Shown here in pieces: positions 9,111 to 16,464 of a stretch of DNA of 64,000 nt; within the stretch, counting starts at the first letter, position 1; the number at the start of each line of letters is the position of its first letter. Source of the stretch: an uncultured Dialister sp. (GTDB lineage: Bacteria > Bacillota > Negativicutes > Veillonellales > Dialisteraceae); the NCBI GenBank assembly GCA_902462205.1, contig CABQAR010000007.1, positions 1-64,000 on the forward strand. Direction: 5' to 3'. The notes below the pieces were generated by a model. The model was not told the DNA's origin and made no database searches. It saw only the letters and a list, made by a program, of their open reading frames with translations. The position numbers were made by a program, and so were the translations under genes.

Positions 9111-9760
9111 CCACGAAAAAACTCACCGATAAAGGCGAGCACATGAAAGAACGAATGATTGCGATCACGGCCAAAATCCTCCGCGAAAAAGGCTTCAAGG
9201 CAGCCACCGTCCGTTCCATCGCGAAAGAAGCCAATGTAAATATTGCGGCCGTACGCTACTACTTCGGTTCCAAGGAAGAGCTGATTGGCGCCGCCCTTGA
9301 ATATATGATGAGCGCCCTGGAAAGCGTCGTTTCCTTTTTGGATGATTCAAGGCTCACCCCGAAGGAAAGGGTCAAGAAATATATCCTAGGCTACTTCGCC
9401 CTCGCCCGCCAGCATCCCGCCCTCTTCCGTTCCATCTCCAATCCTTCCAGCACGGATGCCAAAGAAACATACTTCATCTACCTGAACCTGCTCCACGACC
9501 AGAGCTGGGAAAAGGTCATGGAAAATATCGCCGCCATCACAGGCTATACGGATCGCAGGGATTTGGAACTGAAATGCATGCAGCTTTTCTCCGCCGTCGA
9601 ATTTCCGATCATTCTGGAAAGCAACAATAAAGACTCGTTTATCTCGAACTATACCGATCCGGCCACGCTGGAAAGATATGTGGACATCCTGCTTGACGAC
9701 ATCACCCTGCCCCGCGAAAAAAACGAATACATCAAAGAAATCCTGCAGGGCGTCAAATAA
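9107..9760 (+). CDS. TetR/AcrR-family transcriptional regulator
   Basis: The 217-residue protein has an N-terminal TetR helix-turn-helix: ITAKILREKGFKAATVRSIA, then AKEANVNIAAVRYYFGSKEEL (about residues 19-60). The all-helical C-terminal ligand domain is unassigned. Its ATG overlaps the activase stop (ATGA), showing translational coupling. A second ATG at codon 13 with AAAGGCGAG upstream is an alternative start. Being in the same operon it probably controls that operon or a related acyl-CoA or envelope function. The ligand is unknown. Confidence 0.85.
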   Translation: MTTKKLTDKGEHMKERMIAITAKILREKGFKAATVRSIAKEANVNIAAVRYYFGSKEELIGAALEYMMSALESVVSFLDDSRLTPKERVKKYILGYFALARQHPALFRSISNPSSTDAKETYFIYLNLLHDQSWEKVMENIAAITGYTDRRDLELKCMQLFSAVEFPIILESNNKDSFISNYTDPATLERYVDILLDDITLPREKNEYIKEILQGVK

Positions 9761-9775
9761 TCCCCATTTAAAAAT

Positions 9776-9818
9776 AAAAAACCGTATCCATCAGATTCCG
9801 TCTGTCGGATACGGTTTT
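9776..9818. terminator. Bidirectional rho-independent terminator
   Basis: AACCGTATCC and GGATACGGTT pair perfectly. The stem has a T-run on the plus strand and an A-run before it, so it can serve the TetR gene and the convergent exonuclease gene. Confidence 0.85.
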
Positions 9819-9886
9819 ATTCATTCTCATAAAAAACATATGAAAAGTCCGATGGATTTCTCTGTTCATCGGCCTTTTCCCGCTTT

Positions 9887-10510
9887 TCATTTATTTTCCG
9901 GCCACCAGGGCACCGGTGCCGTCAGCCCTGTGCTTCCCGGCTTATGTGTTCTTTTCACTGAGAATTTCTTCAGAGGAAGTTTCAGTAACGCCATCATTTC
10001 CCTGACGCTTGCGGCTTCGGTTTTTTCTATCGCTTTCCGCACGATAAGTTCGCAGGCCCTTGCATCAGCAAGCGCCTGATGGTGTTCAAAATCAAATCCG
10101 AGGGATCCTGCCACTGTATCCAGCTTATGGTTCGGCAGCCCCTTCCAGAGCGCTCTGGCCACCGCGACCGTATCTCCATACAGGAAATGGATATCCGGCA
10201 GGTCGTATATATCCAGCGCGGAAGCAAGGACGCCCATATCGAATCTGGCATTATGGGCAAAAACGATATTTCCTTCCAGACGGGTCGCCACCTCTTCCCA
10301 GAAAGCAGGGAAGGGCAGTTCATTTTCCACGTCATCAGGATAAATCCCGTTCACACGGACACAGCCGATATCGAACTTCATGCTGTGCGGTCTGATCAGA
10401 TGGTACCATTCATCCGTGATTTCCCTGCCATTGCTGACGGAAATACCGATGGAGCAGGCGCTTCCCGGCCCCCAGTAGGCGGTTTCAAAATCTATGGCTG
10501 CATAATTCAT
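9887..10510 (-). CDS. DnaQ-like DEDDh 3'-5' exonuclease
   Basis: The 207-residue protein carries the exonuclease signatures in order: AIDFET (ExoI Asp and Glu) at the start, HNARFDMGVL (ExoII) near residue 88, and HQALADARA (ExoIII with His and Asp) near residue 140. This makes it a DNA polymerase III epsilon-like or RNase T-like nuclease acting on 3' ends. There is no BRCT or helicase domain, so it is a stand-alone form. It starts six bases after the B3/B4 gene and is likely co-transcribed with it. The role (repair or RNA trimming) is undetermined. Confidence 0.88.
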   Translation of the reverse strand: MNYAAIDFETAYWGPGSACSIGISVSNGREITDEWYHLIRPHSMKFDIGCVRVNGIYPDDVENELPFPAFWEEVATRLEGNIVFAHNARFDMGVLASALDIYDLPDIHFLYGDTVAVARALWKGLPNHKLDTVAGSLGFDFEHHQALADARACELIVRKAIEKTEAASVREMMALLKLPLKKFSVKRTHKPGSTGLTAPVPWWPENK

Positions 10511-10515
10511 TTGCT

Positions 10516-11250
10516 TTATATTTCCGTTTCAAATTCCGTATCTTTTCCTTCGAGCCAGCCCACCTCGACCGCCCTGTCGAAGGCGGATTTCATGCGGCGC
10601 GCCAGTTCATTCCTGGCAGCGGCCACCTTTTTCCTGTTTTCCGGAAAACCTGTAATGAGGACAAGGATGTTTTCCGTTTCTTCCGTGATCCTTCCGGCTT
10701 CCTTATCGTCGCAGAGCCAGTTTTCCGTACACACCCCGTCCCCCAGATTGACGGTGAAGCTTTCTCCTGCCTCCCTGATTTCCAGCGGCTTCTTCCTGTT
10801 TCCCATATCATAGGCATGGATATCCACATGGAATTTCAACATTCCGCTCCGCACGATATCCATAATGGAATTCTCCCGGGGCAGCACGTCGGAGCCGGCC
10901 AACTCGTCGAGATTGGCTTTTTTCGGAATCGGCAGCATCTCCGGCGCTTCTTCATTTTCTTCCAGTTCGGAAATGCCAAGGAGCCGTTTGTATTCATTCA
11001 ATACTTTTTCCAGAGCGGACTTCCCTTCCGTCACGCCAACTTTTTCAAGGGCCTCCCTGTATTTCGCCACTTCCGCCGTTCCCAGAGAGGAATCCAGCTT
11101 CAGGAGCAGGTTGGCTTCCGTGCAGCAGCGGCGGCGGAACGCTTCTGCTTCCATATTGATATGTTCATTATCCACGGCACGGGCCGCCACGATACCGATG
11201 CAAAGCCCCGGGATTTTTTCAAACAGTGTTTCTGAAACAATGATTTTCAT
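10516..11250 (-). CDS. B3/B4 (PheRS beta-like) tRNA-binding domain protein
   Basis: The 244-residue protein resembles the B3/B4 domain found in the beta subunit of phenylalanyl-tRNA synthetase, here as a free-standing protein (COG3382 type). Conserved stretches include the start MKIIVSETLFEKIPGLCIGI, the segment AYDMGNRKKPLEIREAGE and the C-terminal VLITGFPENRKKV. Such proteins are proposed to edit or bind amino acids or tRNA, but activity is not firmly assigned. A GAGGA ribosome binding site precedes the ATG. It shares a transcript with the downstream DnaQ-like exonuclease. Confidence 0.8.
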   Translation of the reverse strand: MKIIVSETLFEKIPGLCIGIVAARAVDNEHINMEAEAFRRRCCTEANLLLKLDSSLGTAEVAKYREALEKVGVTEGKSALEKVLNEYKRLLGISELEENEEAPEMLPIPKKANLDELAGSDVLPRENSIMDIVRSGMLKFHVDIHAYDMGNRKKPLEIREAGESFTVNLGDGVCTENWLCDDKEAGRITEETENILVLITGFPENRKKVAAARNELARRMKSAFDRAVEVGWLEGKDTEFETEI

Positions 11251-11359
11251 AAGGCATCCTCACTTTCTTCATGAATTTTAGTGTATTACAAACAGAAGAA
11301 AATGACAAATTCTTTTATCAGATATCGGGAATTTCCTTCCTAGATATTCCCGACAAAAG

Positions 11360-11390
11360 CAAAAGAGCCGTCCATGAAGACGGTTCTTTC
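11360..11390 (-). terminator. Terminator of the ubiD operon
   Basis: On the minus strand AGAACCGTC and GACGGCTCT pair with one G-U, followed by a TTTTGCTTTT tail. It lies 10 bases beyond the lpdD-like stop. A second small dyad (CGGGAAT/ATTCCCG) lies at 11326-11352. Confidence 0.75.
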
Positions 11391-11400
11391 TGCATACGAT

Positions 11401-11793
11401 TTATATCCTTTTTTCTTTCATCCATACGGCAAGGGCGTCATAGAGCCTGTCCAGCTCTTTTTGAAAGGCCTCCAGATCCGCAGGACCGGCTCCATCTATA
11501 TGGATGCCCACGGAAACGCATACCGTCCTGTTCAGAAAGGATGAAAGGCGCAACGCCAGATTCCTTGCGGGCATATCATCTTTATGCCCCGGATTGCAGA
11601 GGACGGAAGCCGTCGCTGACGTGACCCTCTTATCCGATAAGCTCTGCCGGGGTACCGCCATCGCCACCGCCCCTATATGGTTCCTGGTTCCGCCGGTGAC
11701 TGCGACGTATACATCTTCCCCGCATAAGACCGGTACCGCTTTCAATGCATATTTCCCTTTACCGGATACGATGACAGTCTGATTCATGGACAT
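11401..11793 (-). CDS. LpdD-like prenylated-flavin chaperone/accessory protein
   Basis: The 130-residue protein sits directly after a UbiX and in the same operon as a UbiD, as lpdD does beside lpdB in gallate decarboxylase systems. The pattern fits that family: a beta-rich start, GGTRNHIGAVAMA (about 34-46) and SVGIHIDGAG (about 94-103). LpdD-like proteins are regarded as accessory proteins of some prenyl-FMN-dependent decarboxylases. The start lies 35 bases inside the ubiX-like gene, preceded by AAAGGG, so translation is coupled. The assignment rests on remembered family resemblance plus context. A different UbiD accessory protein is possible. Confidence 0.68.
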   Translation of the reverse strand: MSMNQTVIVSGKGKYALKAVPVLCGEDVYVAVTGGTRNHIGAVAMAVPRQSLSDKRVTSATASVLCNPGHKDDMPARNLALRLSSFLNRTVCVSVGIHIDGAGPADLEAFQKELDRLYDALAVWMKEKRI

Positions 11794-12352
11794 CCAACCC
11801 TTTCCAGCTCTTAAATGATTGAAATTCCAGCCCGAATTGCATCAGAACCTTACCGATGATGTGGTTGATCTGTTCCTCAAGAGATTCAGATTCATTATAG
11901 AATGTCAGCATGGGTGGTACGATTCCGCATCCCATATCCGCCAGCTGGCTCAGATTTCTCAGATGTATACGGCTTAAGGGCATTTCCCGCGGCACAAGGA
12001 CAAGTTTCCTTCCCTCTTTCAGGCATACATCCGCGCATCGCAGAAGCAGGTTTTCCGCATATCCCGACGCTATGCCCGCCACAGTCTTCATACTGGCAGG
12101 GATGATGATCATTCCGTCAGTTCTGAAAGACCCGCTTGAGACGACGGCCGCCAGATTCCTGTTACTATGTACATAATCGGCCAGTTCCATCAGCTGTTCC
12201 TTTTTTATATCCGTCTCACAGGACAGATTCAGTTCCGCCCCTTCTGTCAAAATCAGATGGGTTTCCACCTGCGGAATCCCGCTCAGGGCCTTCATCATGT
12301 AATACCCCATGATTACGCCGCTTGCACCGGATATGCCAACTATAAGACGCAT
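11759..12352 (-). CDS. ubiX: Flavin prenyltransferase, UbiX family
   Basis: Makes prenylated FMN, the cofactor that UbiD-type decarboxylases require, from FMN and dimethylallyl phosphate. The 197 residues start MRLIVGISGASGVIMGYYMM, the UbiX nucleotide-binding loop. They also hold VVSSGSFRTDGMIIIPASMKT, the serine- and Met-rich flavin loop, and LVLVPREMPLSRIHLRNL, the conserved RE..L segment. The ATG was chosen over an upstream TTG because GGAGG is six bases before it. Its position between the transporter and the LpdD-like gene ties it to the UbiD of this operon. Confidence 0.92.
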   Translation of the reverse strand: MRLIVGISGASGVIMGYYMMKALSGIPQVETHLILTEGAELNLSCETDIKKEQLMELADYVHSNRNLAAVVSSGSFRTDGMIIIPASMKTVAGIASGYAENLLLRCADVCLKEGRKLVLVPREMPLSRIHLRNLSQLADMGCGIVPPMLTFYNESESLEEQINHIIGKVLMQFGLEFQSFKSWKGLDVHESDCHRIR

Positions 12353-12388
12353 CGCCAACCTCCATTCCGACTTTGAATCAGATCATTC

Positions 12389-13771
12389 TCACCAGAGCCC
12401 GATGATTTTCCACCAGGGCAGTTCGATCGCACAGGTAATGATAAACAGCACCACCGTGAAGGGCGCACCGAAACGGATGCATTCCTTTTCGCTGTACATT
12501 CCATTTTCCTCACCGCAGCCGACCAATATAGCCAGATTATGGAAAGGAAGGATGAAATGACAATTAATCGCCGTATAAGCAATCATGACCGGAATAGTAG
12601 ATGAAATTCCCAACGGTTCCGTAAAGGCAAGCATCGCCGGAATCACGATCCCCATGACAGCGATAACGCTTCCGAAGCACATATGGATCACGATGGAAAC
12701 AACGGTGATGAAGGCTCCCAGAACGAACATGTTATCCGGAATTCCAGACGGAAGGGCCGTCTGAGCAATCCACGCATTCATTCCCGTCGCTCCTCCAACA
12801 CGTCCTATGGCGACAGCGGCCGTAAGGAACAGCAGTGTCTGTACCGGCACCCCGCCCCAGCTTTTAGGCGTAAGGATATCCCCGACCACAGGCATGGACA
12901 TCATGACGGCGATCCAAAGAGTCACCCATCCTATATCCACCCCATGGATGGTATCTGTCATCCACAAAATGATGGCCAGCAGCACCCAGAAAGCCGTCCT
13001 TTTTTCTAATCCCGTCATGGCTCCCAAGGACGCACGTTTTTCTGCAATCTGTCCCTTATCTATCGTGATTTCTTTGGTCGGCTTGAACAGCACCATGATC
13101 ATGAACATGGTTATGAAGCTTGTCACCACCATGGGAAGCCCCATCACCTCAAACCATGTCATCCATCCAACAGGTACCGGTGTGACACTGGCAGCCGCCA
13201 ACGGATTGATTGATGCATCCCCGGTCAGAAATATCATCGATACGGGAATCGATGCCGTAAACACGGTAAATCCGATTTTCACCGCATCTTCATGGGGAAT
13301 ATCCGCACTTTTCACCACGACCGCCATGACAGACATGATCAAGAACGCTCTCGGCCATGGATGCGGAATCAGCAGTGCAAGAATAAATGTGAGAGCAAAG
13401 ATGGAAACGATAATGCTCCTGAAATCAGTTACATATTTGTCAATATACCAGTAAGCAATCCTCTCTCCCAGACCGGAATCCTTCACAGCCGTAGCAATCA
13501 GGTACGCGCCGATGATCAGGTACATCATTGACGTCGTCCATGTAGAAAAGATAAGCTTGGTATCCGCCACCTTAAATACGGCCAGAAGCAGCAGATATAA
13601 AGCGGATGTATATCCCGGCTGCGCGATTCCGAACCCCCAGAATACCACGGTCATCATGGAAAGGGACAGGCACATGTGTCCCTCATTGCCGAGCGCGGGG
13701 ATATCTGCAAACCATAAGCCGATGGCAACCAGTATGCCAAGTATGAATCCTATAAAACGTTTATTTTTCAT
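12389..13771 (-). CDS. DASS/SLC13-family anion transporter
   Basis: Integral membrane protein of 460 residues with about 11-12 hydrophobic segments, of the divalent anion:Na+ symporter type. Typical features are the two repeat halves, TGDASINPLAAA near the middle, and ITVVSIVIHMCFGSVIAVMGIVIP with NCHFILPFHN near the end. SLC13 relatives import di- and tricarboxylates or sulfate, and some run as exchangers. Placement between ubiD and ubiX argues for import of the acid that UbiD decarboxylates. The start was moved to the ATG that has GGAGG upstream (MKNKRFIGFI). Confidence 0.85.
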   Translation of the reverse strand: MKNKRFIGFILGILVAIGLWFADIPALGNEGHMCLSLSMMTVVFWGFGIAQPGYTSALYLLLLAVFKVADTKLIFSTWTTSMMYLIIGAYLIATAVKDSGLGERIAYWYIDKYVTDFRSIIVSIFALTFILALLIPHPWPRAFLIMSVMAVVVKSADIPHEDAVKIGFTVFTASIPVSMIFLTGDASINPLAAASVTPVPVGWMTWFEVMGLPMVVTSFITMFMIMVLFKPTKEITIDKGQIAEKRASLGAMTGLEKRTAFWVLLAIILWMTDTIHGVDIGWVTLWIAVMMSMPVVGDILTPKSWGGVPVQTLLFLTAAVAIGRVGGATGMNAWIAQTALPSGIPDNMFVLGAFITVVSIVIHMCFGSVIAVMGIVIPAMLAFTEPLGISSTIPVMIAYTAINCHFILPFHNLAILVGCGEENGMYSEKECIRFGAPFTVVLFIITCAIELPWWKIIGLW

Positions 13772-13848
13772 TACGATTTCCTCCATAAGCCATGCCGGCA
13801 TCCAAGGACTGCCTGATGGCGGCAGCCCTTACCGGCGCCTGACCGTAA

Positions 13849-15345
13849 TTAACCCACGAAATCAGGAAGCCAGTGCTTTGGATCCACTTTCATGAATTGG
13901 CAACGCTGGAATTTATCCTTCAATGCATACGGGACCGTGCAGTCAAATATCGCTTTGCAGGAAATGCCATGGACTCTGATGGACGGAGAGAATGCGGGAT
14001 CATTGGAAGGATCCAGCACATGGGTATGGACTCCCGGAATCGGAATAAAATCCACATCCCCCTGGAATCTGGTAGTCAATGCCCACATGACGTCATTCAT
14101 ATCAAATATATCTACATCCTCATCCACCAGGAACACATGCTTCATTTCCGAAAATGCGGAGAAGGCAAGCAGGGCGGCCTGTCTCTGGCGTCCCTCATCA
14201 TTGATGTTATTTTTTCTGAACTGGATGACGGTTACAAACTTTCCGCCTCCACAGGGCGCTGCATGGACATTCACAAGACGGCCCGGCATCGCCCGTTCGA
14301 CCATATCGATGACACTTGCTTCCGTCGGAATCCCCGCCATGGATACATGTTCATTGCTGGGTCCTATGCAGCTTTCCATGATCGGATCCTTCCGCATGGT
14401 AACCGCCTTGACTTTGATAACGGGAAGGAATGCAGGAAGATTATCTCCCTTTGCGTCTCCGGTATACCCCGGAAATTCCGGCATGGCCTTTCCTGTATTG
14501 GAATTGATATCCTCCCTCATCGTGATCCCCGGCGTCAATTCCCCTTCAATGACATATTCCGCATGGGCTATGCAAGTTTCCGGAATCGATACGCATCTGG
14601 CAAGTTCGACCGGACGTTTCCTCAAAGCCCCTGCGATCTGCAGTTCATTAAAGCCAAGAGGCGTCGTCGGTGCTTCGAAACCGGCCGACATGTAAATGGC
14701 AGGATCAAGCCCTATGCTGATGGAAATAGGCATCGGCTTGTTCATTTTCAGATATTTTTCCCAGAAAACGCCCAGATGCCGGGACCCCGGCGTGATCCAC
14801 ATGGTCATTTCATCTTTTGACTGGATGCAGAGTCTGTGTATCGTTACATCTGTATCACCGTTTTCAGGATCCGTGCCGGAGCAGAGTCCCATCGTCACAT
14901 AAGGGCCCGCATCCTCCGGTGTGTTCGTCGGTGCAGGAACCAGCTTGCGCAGATCGAAACCGGGATCCGTCACGCGGTAGACTATTTCCTGGCAGGGCGC
15001 TTTCGTATCAATGACTACCGGCTGGATGGGATTTTTCACTGCATTCCGCAGGAACCAGCCCAATTTCTTGTAATCCGTCCCCAAAAGCAGCCCCACTCTC
15101 TTACGGCTGGAAAGAATCCCTATCGCCACTCTGGATCCTGGAAATCCCTTCACCTGATTGAATACCATTGCCGGCCCTTCCTGTTTTGTCGGCCTCTCGA
15201 CCGTTCCGCCGGCGCCTACATATCTGTAAATACCTGATATCTCGGCATCCGGGTCCGCTTCCACGTCTGTTTCCACAAGCTGTCCGGGCGTTCTTTTCAA
15301 TAGTGCAAGGGCGCTCCTTAAATCATAAACTTCATTTTCCATCAT
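13849..15345 (-). CDS. UbiD-family prenyl-FMN-dependent (de)carboxylase
   Basis: The 498-residue enzyme is the length of LpdC-type gallate and hydroxybenzoate decarboxylases. Conserved UbiD blocks are present: MVFNQVKGFPGSRVAIG near residue 70, GDTDVTIHRLCIQSKDEM with the arginine and lysine region, ISIGLDPA, and AEYVIEGELTPG with the paired glutamates that carry out proton transfer. It should remove CO2 from an unsaturated or aromatic acid using prenyl-FMN from the neighbouring UbiX. The substrate is unknown; a phenolic acid such as gallate or protocatechuate is inferred from the LpdD-like partner. The ATG has AGGAGG seven bases upstream and a MerR-type promoter beyond. Confidence 0.9.
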   Translation of the reverse strand: MMENEVYDLRSALALLKRTPGQLVETDVEADPDAEISGIYRYVGAGGTVERPTKQEGPAMVFNQVKGFPGSRVAIGILSSRKRVGLLLGTDYKKLGWFLRNAVKNPIQPVVIDTKAPCQEIVYRVTDPGFDLRKLVPAPTNTPEDAGPYVTMGLCSGTDPENGDTDVTIHRLCIQSKDEMTMWITPGSRHLGVFWEKYLKMNKPMPISISIGLDPAIYMSAGFEAPTTPLGFNELQIAGALRKRPVELARCVSIPETCIAHAEYVIEGELTPGITMREDINSNTGKAMPEFPGYTGDAKGDNLPAFLPVIKVKAVTMRKDPIMESCIGPSNEHVSMAGIPTEASVIDMVERAMPGRLVNVHAAPCGGGKFVTVIQFRKNNINDEGRQRQAALLAFSAFSEMKHVFLVDEDVDIFDMNDVMWALTTRFQGDVDFIPIPGVHTHVLDPSNDPAFSPSIRVHGISCKAIFDCTVPYALKDKFQRCQFMKVDPKHWLPDFVG

Positions 15346-15373
15346 AAAAAACCTCCTGACTGTAAAAATCATC

Positions 15374-15393
15374 TTCCGCCAGCTCCGGCGGAA
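15374..15393 (-). promoter_or_regulatory. 5' UTR hairpin of the ubiD operon
   Basis: TTCCGCC and GGCGGAA form a perfect 7-bp stem with a six-base loop inside the predicted leader, 28 bases upstream of the start codon. There is no T-run, so a stabilising or translational role is more plausible than termination. Confidence 0.45.
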
Positions 15394-15417
15394 TAGGGAT
15401 TTACCCTGATTGGCCAG

Positions 15418-15448
15418 ATCATAATCTGTAATGTCGGAATACAGTCAA
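15418..15448 (-). promoter_or_regulatory. MerR-type promoter/operator of the ubiD operon
   Basis: On the minus strand TTGACT is separated by 19 bases from TATGAT. A dyad, CTGTATTCCGACATTACAG, fills the spacer. A 19-bp spacer with an internal dyad is the defining layout of promoters activated by MerR-family proteins, which untwist the spacer. A merR-type gene lies immediately upstream. The predicted start of transcription is about 65 bases before the ubiD ATG. Confidence 0.75.
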
Positions 15449-15486
15449 GAGGTTATTTTCAAATTATTTTATTTTTTTACTTCTAT

Positions 15487-16317
15487 TTATTTTTTCTTTC
15501 TCACCGGCGCCTGCAGCAGTCCGAAATCCGTATTGCTCCTGCTGTTGTAGAACGTCGTGTCCAGCAGGCATATATCAATCATGTCGCCGCAAAGTTCATA
15601 TCCGTTGCTATCAATCCACCGGACCAGTTCTTTCAGCTTATCCGTATCATAAGGCATTCCGTATTTATACATGCACGCATACTCGCCGGCAGGCATATCG
15701 ATAACGGTTCCTTCATATTCACTCCATGGATAAAGGAATACGCAGCTGCCCGCTCCATCATCCGGATTCCCTGATAAAATGCTTTCCTTTCGGAAAATAG
15801 AGCCGAATCCGCAGGAAGGGATCGATCCCTGCTTATAAACCTCGTTCCATATATCCATCATGGTCAGATGAAGGTTTTCCCTGCCTATGGGCTGGATATA
15901 CTCCTTGAAAACCGCCCTCAGCCCTCTGTAATGCTTGACAAAGGGCTCGAAAAACTGTGTCTCGTCAGCATCTATGGCATCTTCGTACAGGGAAAGCCTC
16001 AACTTGATTGCTTCCCTCATACGGTTCAGGGCTCCTATTTTTTCTGTCAGCAATTTTTTCTGCATTCCCAGAAGCTCTATTTCCTTGCTTGGCGTCCTGT
16101 CTTCGAAATGCAGCAATATTTCCTTTAATCCGATTCCCAGATTTTTCAGAAAGCAGATTTCCCGCAGAAAGGGAATCTGTTTCTTGCTGTAATACCGATA
16201 CCCGTTTTCATCTACCCGTATCGGCCTGAACAATCCGATATCATCGTAATAAATCAGCGTCTGCCGCGTAATCCCATGAAGGCATGCCATCTGGCTGATC
16301 GACAATAAATCCTCCAT
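15487..16317 (-). CDS. MerR-family activator with C-terminal effector domain
   Basis: The 276-residue protein has an N-terminal MerR winged helix (LLSISQMACLHGITRQTLIY, then GYRYYSKKQIPFLREICFLK). A dimerisation coiled coil spans about residues 85-120, and a C-terminal domain of about 150 residues is of the GyrI/BltR small-molecule-binding type (YACMYKYGMPYDTDKL). There are no cysteine metal-ligand motifs, so an organic effector is expected. The ATG with GGAAGGAGG was chosen over one seven codons upstream. It sits directly before the ubiD operon, whose promoter has the MerR layout. Confidence 0.87.
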   Translation of the reverse strand: MEDLLSISQMACLHGITRQTLIYYDDIGLFRPIRVDENGYRYYSKKQIPFLREICFLKNLGIGLKEILLHFEDRTPSKEIELLGMQKKLLTEKIGALNRMREAIKLRLSLYEDAIDADETQFFEPFVKHYRGLRAVFKEYIQPIGRENLHLTMMDIWNEVYKQGSIPSCGFGSIFRKESILSGNPDDGAGSCVFLYPWSEYEGTVIDMPAGEYACMYKYGMPYDTDKLKELVRWIDSNGYELCGDMIDICLLDTTFYNSRSNTDFGLLQAPVRKKK

Positions 16318-16357
16318 TGCGTCCTCCTTCCTTTTCATTCATCTGCCTGTTTCTTTC

Positions 16358-16394
16358 ATTATATGGAGTTTACTACTGTATAGCAGCTATACAG
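16358..16394 (-). promoter_or_regulatory. merR promoter with perfect dyad (probable autoregulatory operator)
   Basis: A perfect TATAAT lies about 40 bases upstream of the merR ATG. The region of its -35 element (16376-16394) is a perfect dyad, CTGTATAGC A GCTATACAG on the plus strand. The outer CTGTAT/TACAG bases match the dyad in the ubiD promoter. Covering the -35 element suggests repression of its own gene. Confidence 0.65.
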
Positions 16395-16464
16395 CATTAT
16401 TTAATATTCTTATTACTTCCTCCAAGAAATCTTCCCACCTACGACCGGTTGTCCGACCATCACG

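Noticed and set aside
15346..15372. Longer N-terminus for UbiD
   Set aside because: The extra codons have no family counterpart, and AGGAGG is positioned for the downstream ATG.
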